NCBI RefSeq assembly: GCF_003253745.1
Contig: NZ_MZXV01000013.1
Location: 434,001-498,000 of the forward strand
Length of the DNA: 64,000 bases
Direction: 5' to 3'
From: Mesorhizobium kowhaii
GTDB lineage: Bacteria > Pseudomonadota > Alphaproteobacteria > Rhizobiales > Rhizobiaceae
Both the position numbers and the translations under genes were made by a program. The notes under the pieces were generated by a model. The model saw only the letters and a program-made list of their open reading frames with translations. It searched no databases and was not told the origin of the DNA. Below, in pieces: positions 1 to 8,152 of the stretch; within the stretch, counting starts at the first letter, position 1, and each line of letters opens with the position of its first letter.

Positions 1-1
1 C

Positions 2-463
2 CGGCACCTGCTGATGGGGGCGGCATTGGCGCCGTTCCTGCGTCACCTGCCGCGGCGCAAGATGTTTCCGGCGCTGTTCTTCCTATGCGACGAAAGCTGG
101 GCGCTCGGGCTTGCCGACGCCAGGCAGCGCGCCGCGGCTGGTATCACGCCGGCCTTCAGCCCGCGCTACTATATGGGTGCGGCGCTGGCGATGTATCTCA
201 CCTGGGTGGCGTTCACCACGCTAGGTGCCTTGCTCGGCCCGATGTTGGGCCATGTCGAGACCTATGGTTTCGACATGGCGTTCCCGGCCGTCTTCCTTGT
301 GTTGATGCGCGGCATGTGGAAGGGCGTGGCCGCCGCGCGGCCCTGGCTGGTCAGCCTGGTCGTCGCGGCGCTGACCTATCTCATGGTTCCCGGCGGCTGG
401 TATGTCGCGGCGGGCGCCGTGTCGGGGCTGGTCTCGGCCTGGTTCTTCTGGAGAGAAGCATGA
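2..463 (+). CDS. azlC: AzlC family branched-chain amino acid exporter subunit (5' truncated by window edge)
   Basis: C-terminal part of the large membrane subunit of an AzlCD-type exporter, which in known members moves branched-chain amino acids or their analogues out of the cell. The reading frame is open to the left edge, so the start lies outside the window. The visible residues begin R-H-L-L-M-G-A and contain a charged loop followed by three hydrophobic stretches, as expected for the last helices of AzlC. Its stop overlaps the start of the next gene by four bases (ATGA), the usual translational coupling of azlC and azlD. The substrate cannot be read from the sequence. Confidence 0.85.
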   Translation, partial: RHLLMGAALAPFLRHLPRRKMFPALFFLCDESWALGLADARQRAAAGITPAFSPRYYMGAALAMYLTWVAFTTLGALLGPMLGHVETYGFDMAFPAVFLVLMRGMWKGVAAARPWLVSLVVAALTYLMVPGGWYVAAGAVSGLVSAWFFWREA

Positions 464-759
464 TCGACGCGACGACCCTCTTCACCATCGTGCTGATGGC
501 GGGTGTCACCTATCTGACCCGGATAGGCGGCTATCTCGTGCTGCGCAACCGCACACTCAGCGCCCGTGCGACGGCGGTGATGGAGGCGGCGCCCGGCTGC
601 GTGCTGATCTCGGTGATCGCACCGGCCTTCGTGTCGAGGAACCCGGCTGACCTTCTGGCGCTGGCCATCACTTTTGTCGCCGCAACACGGTTCTCCATGC
701 TGCCGACCGTGCTGATCGGGGTCACCGCGGCGGGTCTTCTGAGGCATCTGGTCGGCTAG
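460..759 (+). CDS. azlD: AzlD family small membrane subunit
   Basis: Small partner of AzlC, about 99 residues, starting M-I-D-A-T-T. It has four hydrophobic segments, and the first contains the T-Y-L-T-R-I-G-G block typical of AzlD near residues 16-23. The ATG overlaps the azlC stop (ATGA), which fixes the start. Together the two form an inner-membrane exporter complex. It ends about 60 bases before the convergent end of the ABC ATPase gene. Family assignment is firm from pattern and context; the substrate is inferred. Confidence 0.85.
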   Translation: MIDATTLFTIVLMAGVTYLTRIGGYLVLRNRTLSARATAVMEAAPGCVLISVIAPAFVSRNPADLLALAITFVAATRFSMLPTVLIGVTAAGLLRHLVG

Positions 760-821
760 GACAAAAAGGGCCGGCGCCGGCGCCTGCATTTTCTCACCGA
801 TGGCTGTGTCGCCGCCGCGAT

Positions 822-1880
822 CTATTGGATCGTGGATGGGATGCGCCGACCCTCGGCATCGAACAGATGGAGCTGGGTCAGGTCCGGGGCCAGGAAAACC
901 TGCTGACCCGGCATCACGCGGACCCGCTCGCGCAGCAGCGCGCTCAGCGTGTTGTTGCCGGCTTTGGCAATGACAAGGGTTTCCGAGCCGGTCGGCTCGA
1001 CCACTTCGACCACTGTCGGCACGCCGCTGTCGGAAAGCCTGAGATGTTCGGGCCGGATGCCCCAGGCGACGGCGCTTTCGGTCTGTTCCAACACAGGTAG
1101 CGGGAACACGATGCCGTCGCTGGCAGTGAAGCCGTCCGCGGTGGTGCGGCCCTGCAGGATGTTCATTGCCGGCGAGCCGATGAACTGGGCTACGAACAGG
1201 TTGGCCGGCCGGTCGTAGAGATCGAGCGGGGCGCCGACCTGTTCGACGATACCGCCATTCATGACGACGATCTTGTCCGCCATGGTCATGGCTTCGACCT
1301 GGTCATGGGTGACATAGACGATGGTGGTTCCCAGGCGCTGGTGCAGCGCCTTGATTTCGGAGCGCATCTGCACGCGCAGCTTGGCGTCGAGGTTGGAGAG
1401 CGGCTCGTCGAACAGGAAGACCTTCGGCTCGCGCACGATGGCGCGGCCCATGGCGACACGCTGGCGCTGGCCACCGGAAAGCTGGCGCGGATAACGCTCA
1501 AGCAGATCCTGCAGTCCCAGGATTGTCGCGGCGCGCGCAATCTTGTTGTCGATCTCGCGCTTGTCTTCCTTCTTCAGCGTCAACGCGAAAGCCATGTTCT
1601 CGCGCACCGTCATATGCGGGTAGAGCGCATAGTTCTGGAACACCATGGCGATATCGCGCGATTTTGGCGCGATGTCGTTGATGACCTTGCCTTCGAGTGC
1701 GATCTCGCCGGTGCTGATGTCCTCCAGCCCGGCGATCATCCTCAGCAAGGTCGACTTGCCGCAACCGGATGGGCCGACAAGGGTGACGAATTCGCCCGAA
1801 GCGATGTCCACCGACACGCCGTGGATGACCTTCGCCTTGCCATAGGCCTTCTCGACATCGGTGATGGAAAGCGCGCTCAT
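822..1880 (-). CDS. sugar ABC transporter ATP-binding protein (UgpC/MalK type)
   Basis: ATPase subunit of a carbohydrate importer, 352 residues. Walker A GPSGCGKS sits near residue 37, the Q-loop region reads V-F-Q-N-Y-A-L-Y-P, the signature is LSGGQRQRVAMGRA, and Walker B with D-loop reads FLFDEPLSNLDAKLR. A switch His follows in Y-V-T-H-D-Q. The last ~110 residues form the TOBE/MalK regulatory region with I-R-P-E-H. It is the last gene of a leftward operon (binding protein, two permeases, BKACE enzyme, ATPase), so the MalK-type ATPase serves the permeases at 2.9-4.7 kb. The exact sugar is not determined. Confidence 0.92.
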   Translation of the reverse strand: MSALSITDVEKAYGKAKVIHGVSVDIASGEFVTLVGPSGCGKSTLLRMIAGLEDISTGEIALEGKVINDIAPKSRDIAMVFQNYALYPHMTVRENMAFALTLKKEDKREIDNKIARAATILGLQDLLERYPRQLSGGQRQRVAMGRAIVREPKVFLFDEPLSNLDAKLRVQMRSEIKALHQRLGTTIVYVTHDQVEAMTMADKIVVMNGGIVEQVGAPLDLYDRPANLFVAQFIGSPAMNILQGRTTADGFTASDGIVFPLPVLEQTESAVAWGIRPEHLRLSDSGVPTVVEVVEPTGSETLVIAKAGNNTLSALLRERVRVMPGQQVFLAPDLTQLHLFDAEGRRIPSTIQ

Positions 1881-1924
1881 CGTTTCATCCTTGGAAAAGA
1901 TCTGGCCCCGGAAAAGAAATGGCC

Positions 1925-2857
1925 TCAGAAAGAGACCTTGTCGCCGCCCTTGAGTTGCAGGATCTGCCGCGCCTCGTCAGAGGTGGCTACCGAGGCGCCG
2001 AGCCCTTCGATGATTTGGCGCACTTTGCGCACCTGCTCGGCGTTGGATTTCGCCAGCTGGCCCTTGCCGATCCACAGTGAATCCTCCAGCCCGACCCGCA
2101 CATTGCCGCCCAGCGCAATCGCCTGGGTGGCGATGGGCAGCTGGCTGCGCCCGGCGCCCAGCACGGACCAGCGGTAGTCGTTGCCGAACAGGCGGTCGGC
2201 GGTGCGTTTCATATGTGCGACATCCTCTGGATGGGTGCCGATGCCGCCGAGGATGCCGAACACGCTCTGGACGAAGAACGGCGCCTTGACCAGGCCGCGC
2301 TCGACGAAATGGGCGAGCGTGTAGAGATGGCCGATGTCGTAACACTCGATTTCAAAACGCGTGCCGTTTTCCGCGCAGGTGCGCAGGATGTGCTCGATGT
2401 CGCCAAAGGTGTTGCGAAAGATGCGGTCGCGCGACCCTTCAAGATATGGCCGCTCCCATTCGTGCTCGAAGGTCTTGAAGCGCTCCAGCATCGGATAGAG
2501 GCCGAAATTCATCGAGCCCATGTTGAGCGAGGCGACTTCCGGCGCAAAGGTCGCCGCCGGCTTGACCCGTTCCTCGACGCTCATCGTCGCGGCACCGCCG
2601 GTGGTGATGTTGATCACGCAGTCCGAGCGCTGCTTGATCACCTGCAAAAACGGCGCAAAGGCTTCGGTCGACTGGTCGGGACGGCCATCGGCGAGATTGC
2701 GCGCATGCAGATGGACGATGGCAGCACCTGCCTCAGCGGCTTCGATCGCGGCCTGTGCGATCTGCTCGGCGCTTACCGGCAGGTGCGGCGACATCGATGG
2801 CGTATGGATCGAGCCGGTAATGGCGCAGGTGATGATGATCTTGTTCTGGTTGGCCAC
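1925..2857 (-). CDS. BKACE family (beta-keto acid cleavage enzyme, DUF849)
   Basis: 310-residue zinc-dependent TIM-barrel protein of the BKACE/3-keto-5-aminohexanoate cleavage family. Known members condense a beta-keto acid with acetyl-CoA to give acetoacetate and a new acyl-CoA. Visible family marks are the metal-binding H-L-H-A-R near residue 48, the ITTGG strand, N-M-G-S-M-N-F, F-E-I-E-C-Y-D and the C-terminal V-G-L-E-D-S-L-W. It sits inside the sugar ABC operon, 31 bases from the permease gene and 44 from the ATPase gene, so it is probably co-transcribed with the transporter. The substrate is unknown; a keto acid derived from the imported compound is the natural guess. Confidence 0.88.
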   Translation of the reverse strand: MANQNKIIITCAITGSIHTPSMSPHLPVSAEQIAQAAIEAAEAGAAIVHLHARNLADGRPDQSTEAFAPFLQVIKQRSDCVINITTGGAATMSVEERVKPAATFAPEVASLNMGSMNFGLYPMLERFKTFEHEWERPYLEGSRDRIFRNTFGDIEHILRTCAENGTRFEIECYDIGHLYTLAHFVERGLVKAPFFVQSVFGILGGIGTHPEDVAHMKRTADRLFGNDYRWSVLGAGRSQLPIATQAIALGGNVRVGLEDSLWIGKGQLAKSNAEQVRKVRQIIEGLGASVATSDEARQILQLKGGDKVSF

Positions 2858-2888
2858 TTGAAAGGATCCTCGTCTATTTGACCGCGCC

Positions 2889-3737
2889 TTATTTGACCGC
2901 GCCTTGGGTGATGCCCGAGATGAACTGCTTCGACAGCACGATGTAGAGCAAGGTGATGGGCAGCGCCGCCAGCGTCAGTCCGGTGAACAGCACGCCCCAA
3001 TCGGTGGTGAACTCGCCGACGAAGACGGTGAGGCCCTGCGGCAGCGTCTTGAGATCGTCCGAAGTGATCAGCACCAGCGGGAAGAAGAAATCGTTCCAGA
3101 TCGGAACCGCATTCTGGATCGCGACGATGACCAGAGCCGGGCGCGCCAGCGGCAGCATGATCGATCGCATGATGCGAAATTCGCTGGCGCCGTCCATGCG
3201 CGCCGACTCTTCCAGTTCGCGCGGCAAGGTTCTGAGGAAGCCGGTCATTATGAACACCGCAGAAGGAATGCCCATGGCGACATAGACCAGCACCAGGCCG
3301 GCATAGCTGTCGACCAGTCCCAGCGTATCCAGTTGGATGAACAGCGGAATGATTGCCAGTTTCAACGGCACAGTCATGCCGCTCAGGAAAAACATCAGCA
3401 CCAGCGCGCTCAACCTGAACTGGTAGCGGGCGACCGCGTAGGCGGCCATGGTGCTGAACAAGAGGATCAGAGCCACCGCCGCCGTGGTGATGCCGACGGA
3501 ATTGGCGAGGTAGCGGACGAAGTTGGTTTCGGTCCACACGCGCTCGGCATTGGTGAGCGAAAAGCTCGACGGCATGGCGAACGGCGAACTGAAGATCTCC
3601 GCATTGGTCTTGAAGGAAGACATCACCATGACGAACAGCGGATAGATCATGATGACGGCATTGAGCGCCAGCATCAGCTGGATGGCGCCGTTCTTCAACA
3701 ACTCGCCGCGGTCCCTGCTGCCGGCTGTTGCGCTCAC
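2889..3737 (-). CDS. carbohydrate ABC transporter permease (MalG/UgpE type)
   Basis: 282-residue inner-membrane permease with six hydrophobic segments. The EAA loop that contacts the ATPase reads E-L-E-E-S-A-R-M-D-G-A-S-E near residues 185-197. Its start overlaps the stop of the other permease by four bases. The last four codons plus stop (G-A-V-K-stop) are duplicated just downstream as a perfect 15-bp tandem repeat (2876-2905). MalG-type permeases pair with a MalF-type partner, here the gene at 3734-4669. Confidence 0.92.
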   Translation of the reverse strand: MSATAGSRDRGELLKNGAIQLMLALNAVIMIYPLFVMVMSSFKTNAEIFSSPFAMPSSFSLTNAERVWTETNFVRYLANSVGITTAAVALILLFSTMAAYAVARYQFRLSALVLMFFLSGMTVPLKLAIIPLFIQLDTLGLVDSYAGLVLVYVAMGIPSAVFIMTGFLRTLPRELEESARMDGASEFRIMRSIMLPLARPALVIVAIQNAVPIWNDFFFPLVLITSDDLKTLPQGLTVFVGEFTTDWGVLFTGLTLAALPITLLYIVLSKQFISGITQGAVK

Positions 3738-4669
3738 AGTTCGATCTCACGACGGCGCAGGTAGCGAAGCGCGATTGCGGTCACGCCGGCAACGATGATG
3801 AACATCATCACGGCCAGTGCGCTGCCCTGGCCGAAATCCTGGATGCCCGTCGTCGTACTGCCGAAGGCGGTGCGGTAGAAATAGAGGCCGAGCACGTCGG
3901 TGGCGCCGCCGGGTGAGCCGGTAAGGCCAGCCATGACATAGGGGATTTCGAACCAGTTGAAGCTGCCGATGAAGGTCAGGATGGTGACGATGGTGACGCT
4001 CGGCGCAATCAGCGGCCAGATGATCCGGGTCATCAGCACATAGTCGCCGGCGCCGTCGAGACGGGCGGCCTCGATCACTTCCTTGCTGACGCGCTGCATG
4101 CCGGCCAGCAACACCAATGTCGGGAAGCCGAGCCAGTGCCAGATGTTGGCGAACAGGATGCTGCCCAGCGCCGTCGATTCATTGCCGAGCCACGGGATGG
4201 CGCCGATGCCGACAAGCGCCAGCGTCTGGTTCACCAGCCCGAACAGCGGATGCAGGAACAGTTTCCACAGGAAGCCGACAATGACCGCCGAGAGCACGAC
4301 AGGAAGAAAGACGATAACCTGGTGGATGCGATGGCCGGGCAGCGCCTTCAACAATGCGTAGGCGAGCAGGAAGGCGGTGCCATTCTCGAATACCATCAGC
4401 GCCGCGAAGGCGATGATGTTGTGCTTCAGCGCATTGTAGGTCCAGTCGCTATACGGCGTCTCGAACAACACCTTGCGGAAGTTCTCGAAGCCGACGAAGC
4501 CAGTGGGCTGCAAGCCATTGAACTCATAGAAGGCAAGGCGGAAAGCCGAGAGCAGGGGCCAGAGCACGAACAGCACCATGACCACCAGGGCTGGTGTCAG
4601 CAGGGATGCGATCCAGAGCGACCGGCGCCACCGAAAGGCTTTTGCAGTGTGGCGCCAGCCGTTGTTCAT
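3734..4669 (-). CDS. carbohydrate ABC transporter permease (MalF/UgpA type)
   Basis: 311-residue inner-membrane permease. It starts with a short basic cytoplasmic N-terminus, then a hydrophobic helix (about residues 19-42) and five further segments. The EAA motif reads V-I-E-A-A-R-L-D-G-A near residue 200. It lies directly after the binding-protein gene (one base apart) and overlaps the downstream permease by ATGA. The gene order, binding protein then MalF type then MalG type, is the standard CUT1 sugar importer order. Confidence 0.92.
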   Translation of the reverse strand: MNNGWRHTAKAFRWRRSLWIASLLTPALVVMVLFVLWPLLSAFRLAFYEFNGLQPTGFVGFENFRKVLFETPYSDWTYNALKHNIIAFAALMVFENGTAFLLAYALLKALPGHRIHQVIVFLPVVLSAVIVGFLWKLFLHPLFGLVNQTLALVGIGAIPWLGNESTALGSILFANIWHWLGFPTLVLLAGMQRVSKEVIEAARLDGAGDYVLMTRIIWPLIAPSVTIVTILTFIGSFNWFEIPYVMAGLTGSPGGATDVLGLYFYRTAFGSTTTGIQDFGQGSALAVMMFIIVAGVTAIALRYLRRREIEL

Positions 4670-4670
4670 T

Positions 4671-5936
4671 TCACTTGCCCTGGAAAGGCTTGTACCACTT
4701 GGCGAGCCCGTTGGTCAGGTCGGCGGCCAACTGGTCCGGGGTGATCGAACCCGACATCATCTTGGTGATGTCGCCCTGCAGCAGCTCCGATCCCGTCGGC
4801 TTCTCGAAACGGAAGTAGACGACATTGATATGCGGCATGGCCGTTTCGTTCAACTTGGCGACGTGGGCGAGCAGTTCGTCCTTGATGACGACGCCCTTGA
4901 TGGGCGAGATGTTGCCGAGCAGGGCCGAGAACTTGTCCCCGAACTCCTTGGTGCCCATCCAGTTGACCAGTTTGAGCGCGGCCTCCTTGTTGGCCGACTT
5001 GGCGTTGACGGCATAGCCGCCGTCGAAGAACTTGGTCACCTGTGGCGTGTCGCCGGCCTTGGCCATTGGCGGGGCAACGAAGTCCATGTTGATCGCCGGG
5101 TTCTGGGTCCGGTAGGTGGCGATGTCGAAGCTGCCGCCGGCCAGCATCGCCGCCTTGCCGCTGATGAACAGCTGGCCTGCGGTTTCATAGTCGATGCCTT
5201 CGAAGCCGTCGGGCATGTAGTCGCGCAGCTCGAGCAGCTTGCCGAGTGCCGCGACATAGCGCTGGTCCTTGAAGGTGGTCTTGCCCGACGTCAGGTCGCT
5301 GACGAAGTCCTGGCCGAGGAACGGGTTGGTGAAGATGGCCACGAACATCTCGTTGAACCAGCTGGTGCCCATGCCGTTGGCCAAGGGATAAATGCCCTTT
5401 TCCTTGAGCGCCTTGCTGACGCTGATGAACTCGTCCCAGGTGGTCGGCGGGGTCAACCCGGCCTTGGCAAAGACATCCTTGTTGATGAACAGACCGAGCG
5501 TCTGCGAAGCGAAGGGCAAGGAATAGACCTTCTTGTCGGCGCGGTAGGTGCCGGCCACCAGCGCATCGGCGGGCTGGTTGGCGAGCGAGGGCACTGATGT
5601 CATGTCCTGCGGCTCGAAATAGCCGGCCTTCACGAACTGCTCCAGCCAGCCATAAGCGTGGGTGTGGATGACGTCGCCGCCCTTGCCGGCGGCCAGCGCG
5701 GTCGAGACGATCGTTGGATAGTTCTCGTCCGGGAAGGACTCGAACTTCACATGGATGTCCGGGTTGGCCTTGGTGAAATCGGCGAAAAGTTCGTTGTAGG
5801 CGGCCTTGTCTTCCTGGCGCCAGGTCCAGAACGAGATGTCGGTGGCATGCGCCACGCTTGCTGCGAGTCCCCACGCGAAAGACGCGGCCGCGAGGGCCAG
5901 ACCAATCCTTCTCCTGCTCATGTTGCAATCTCCCAA
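4671..5936 (-). CDS. extracellular sugar-binding protein of ABC importer (CUT1)
   Basis: 421-residue periplasmic solute-binding protein. A signal peptide is clear: basic start M-S-R-R-R, hydrophobic core, likely cleavage after V-A-H-A. The mature protein begins T-D-I-S-F-W-T-W-R, a family-1 binding-protein opening, and aromatic residues recur through the chain. The ORF's first Met is at 5936, but M-S-R-R-R six codons in (near 5921) fits the signal peptide better. It is the first gene of the leftward operon and is divergent from the sugar kinase gene, with the shared control region at 5937-6063. Confidence 0.92.
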   Translation of the reverse strand: MGDCNMSRRRIGLALAAASFAWGLAASVAHATDISFWTWRQEDKAAYNELFADFTKANPDIHVKFESFPDENYPTIVSTALAAGKGGDVIHTHAYGWLEQFVKAGYFEPQDMTSVPSLANQPADALVAGTYRADKKVYSLPFASQTLGLFINKDVFAKAGLTPPTTWDEFISVSKALKEKGIYPLANGMGTSWFNEMFVAIFTNPFLGQDFVSDLTSGKTTFKDQRYVAALGKLLELRDYMPDGFEGIDYETAGQLFISGKAAMLAGGSFDIATYRTQNPAINMDFVAPPMAKAGDTPQVTKFFDGGYAVNAKSANKEAALKLVNWMGTKEFGDKFSALLGNISPIKGVVIKDELLAHVAKLNETAMPHINVVYFRFEKPTGSELLQGDITKMMSGSITPDQLAADLTNGLAKWYKPFQGK

Positions 5937-5995
5937 TGCGCTTGATGCGCTTTTACGACGATTATCAAACCATAGTTCTTGCCGTCTGGAAAGAT

Positions 5996-6016
5996 AGTTT
6001 GTAAAGTTTCCTAACT
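5996..6016. promoter_or_regulatory. candidate operator between divergent transporter and kinase genes
   Basis: An imperfect inverted repeat (AGTTTGTAAAG / TTTCCTAACT, 8 of 11 arm positions pairing) in the only non-coding space between the ABC operon and the kinase operon. Its AT-rich, symmetric form resembles operators used by ROK-family repressors, and a ROK regulator is encoded at 8153-9379 in the same cluster. The link is inference. Confidence 0.4.
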
Positions 6017-6063
6017 AATATGAATTGGACGCGGCAACCCGCTTCGTCCGGCTTGTGCGGTGG

Positions 6064-6996
6064 ATGTCGTTGACCCAGAAAATCATTGCAGGCGTGGACA
6101 TCGGCGGCACCAAGACGCGCATCATGGTGTGCCTGAGCGAACGCACGATCGCCGACGAGGTGCTGGTGACCGAGACCTGGCGCGTCCGCCAGATGGAGAC
6201 CGATGCCACGACGCTGGCCGGCATCGTTACCAATCTGTGCGGCGGCGTCGCGCCCGCTGCCCTGGCGGTCGGCGCGCATGGCTGCGACACGGGTGAACAG
6301 TGCCTTCGCTTCCAGGCGCTGCTGGCGACCAGGACCGGCGGCGCGGTGCAGGTCGTCAACGATGCCGAACTGATGGTGCCGGCCGCTGGCCATGTCGACG
6401 GCATCGGCGTCGTCTCGGGGACCGGCTCAATTGCGGTTGCACGCACGGCTGAAGGCAAGATGCTGGCTGCCGGCGGCTGGGGCTGGATCCTCGGCGACGA
6501 AGGCAGCGCGCCTGCCCTAGTGCGCGAGGCGGCCAAGGCTATCCGCCGCACGCTCGACCGTGGCGAGGATGGGGGCGACCCGCTGATTGGCGCGCTGATG
6601 CGGGAACTCGGCACTGACGACCAGACCAAGCTTGGCATCCTGCTCAACGAAACGCGCGGTGCGGCGGTCTGGGGCCGCCATGCCAATGCCGTGTTCGATG
6701 CGGCGATCGCCGGCTCGGCGCTGGCTATCCGTGTGATCAGGGAAGGCGGGGCAGGGCTTGCCGCATTGGTCGAACTGCTGATCGAGCGCGGCGCCAATCC
6801 GGCCCTTGTCGTGGCCGGCGGTGGCGTCATATCGGAGCAGCCGATGTTGATGACGGCCTTCGTCGACGCCATGGCAAAAGTCTCGCCACCCAGTCAGGTG
6901 CTGCTACTACGCGAACCGCCGGTGCTCGGCGGGGTCGCGCTGGCCAGGCGGCTACTTGCCGGCCAAGGTGTGTCCTCACAGATCGGAGCCGTTTGA
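6064..6996 (+). CDS. BadF/BadG/N-acetylglucosamine-kinase family sugar kinase
   Basis: About 310 residues from the ATG at 6064; a TTG at 6025 is in frame, but the homologous region starts only after the ATG. ASKHA-fold ATP sites are visible: phosphate-1 G-V-D-I-G-G-T-K-T (residues 10-18), S-G-T-G-S near 118-122, and a C-terminal A-G-G-G-V. This is the layout of BadF/GspK-like kinases, including GlcNAc and glucosamine kinases. It is followed without a gap by a SIS-domain gene and then a ROK regulator, and is divergent from the sugar ABC operon. Kinase plus SIS isomerase/deaminase suggests amino-sugar use; the substrate is inferred. Confidence 0.82.
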   Translation: MSLTQKIIAGVDIGGTKTRIMVCLSERTIADEVLVTETWRVRQMETDATTLAGIVTNLCGGVAPAALAVGAHGCDTGEQCLRFQALLATRTGGAVQVVNDAELMVPAAGHVDGIGVVSGTGSIAVARTAEGKMLAAGGWGWILGDEGSAPALVREAAKAIRRTLDRGEDGGDPLIGALMRELGTDDQTKLGILLNETRGAAVWGRHANAVFDAAIAGSALAIRVIREGGAGLAALVELLIERGANPALVVAGGGVISEQPMLMTAFVDAMAKVSPPSQVLLLREPPVLGGVALARRLLAGQGVSSQIGAV

Positions 6997-8019
6997 ATGA
7001 TGAAGCGTATCGGCTACCGCCAGGCGGTGGCGCGCCAGACGGAAAGTCTCGAAATCGGCAGGCGTTCGGTGACCAGGTCGCTCGATGGTCTCGATCTCGA
7101 CGCCTTTGCCGGCAAGGCGATCGGGCTTGCCGGCATTGGCGCCAGCTATCAGGCCGCCCTGGCCGGTGCGCTTTATCTGCGCGCGTGCGGCATGCGGGCC
7201 TTCGCTTACACGCCGACCGATCTTTATGGCCGGACGGAAGCCGCCGCGGATGCCTTCATCGCGCTTTCGGCCTCGGGGCAGAGCCGGGAAATTTCGGATG
7301 TCATGCACGAGGCGTCGGAGGCACCGCGGCTGGCCGTCTGCCGTGGCAGCGACAATCCGCTGGCTGATCTGACCGGCGCCGTGCTTGCCACGGATTCGGG
7401 CGCCGACAATGGCGCGAGTTCGACCGGCTATACCGGCACCTTGCTGGCGCTCGGCATGTTGATCGACAGGCTTGCCGGCAACAGCTTCGACTGGGCGCGT
7501 TTGCCAAGCGCGGTCGCCACCGTTCTTTCTGGTGCCGAGCAGGCGGCCGGCCAGGCGGCAACGCTGCTGCAGGGCAGGACATCCATCGATATCGTCGGCG
7601 CAGGTGTCAGCTTCGCCAATGCCGGCGAGGCGGCGATGCTGATCCGTGAGGCGGTTCGGGTACCGGCATCCGGATGGGACACGCTGAACTATCTGCATGG
7701 GCCGATGGAATCGCAGGATGCGGCGACCGGACTGATCGCCATCGGCGACGGCCGCGAGGTGAAGATCGCCACCGATGTCGCCATGTTTGGCTGTCCCTCG
7801 GTGTTGGTGACGCGGCGCACGGATGTCGCCTCTGCAGACAGGCTGGTGGTGATCTCCATTCCCGCCCTTGACAACGCCGTCGCCGACGCCATCCTGGAGA
7901 TCATCGCCATCCAGCTTATCGTCGGCGACATGCAGGATGCCGCTGGCCTCACAGATATCGTTTTCCGCTACCGCCAGACCGATATCAAGCTGAAGCCTTG
8001 GTCGCCGACCGAAGTCTGA
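6997..8019 (+). CDS. SIS-domain protein (AgaS/GlmS-isomerase-like)
   Basis: 340 residues with two SIS (sugar isomerase) domains. The first opens G-I-G-A-S-Y-Q-A-A-L near residue 46 and has the phosphosugar-binding S-A-S-G-Q-S-R-E-I near 89-97. The second begins around residue 190. It lacks the N-terminal glutaminase domain of full GlmS. Proteins of this kind isomerise or deaminate phosphorylated amino sugars (AgaS, FrlB-like). The ATG directly follows the kinase stop. Next to a kinase it would act on the phosphorylated product; the exact reaction is not known. Confidence 0.8.
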   Translation: MMKRIGYRQAVARQTESLEIGRRSVTRSLDGLDLDAFAGKAIGLAGIGASYQAALAGALYLRACGMRAFAYTPTDLYGRTEAAADAFIALSASGQSREISDVMHEASEAPRLAVCRGSDNPLADLTGAVLATDSGADNGASSTGYTGTLLALGMLIDRLAGNSFDWARLPSAVATVLSGAEQAAGQAATLLQGRTSIDIVGAGVSFANAGEAAMLIREAVRVPASGWDTLNYLHGPMESQDAATGLIAIGDGREVKIATDVAMFGCPSVLVTRRTDVASADRLVVISIPALDNAVADAILEIIAIQLIVGDMQDAAGLTDIVFRYRQTDIKLKPWSPTEV

Positions 8020-8152
8020 CGCATCCGCCAGATATCGAGAAAATTGCCAAACCGCCCGGCAATGAGGCATTGAAGAGGTGTGAGTCGCGGCGGCGTGTTT
8101 CGCTCTCACGGACCGGCAACAGGATTTGCAGGGCAAAGCTCGAAAGGCAGAG

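Noticed and set aside
762..795. GC-rich palindrome between azlD and the ABC ATPase gene as a terminator
   Set aside because: GCCGGCGCCGGC is self-complementary with no room for a loop, and the flanking A/T runs are not placed convincingly.
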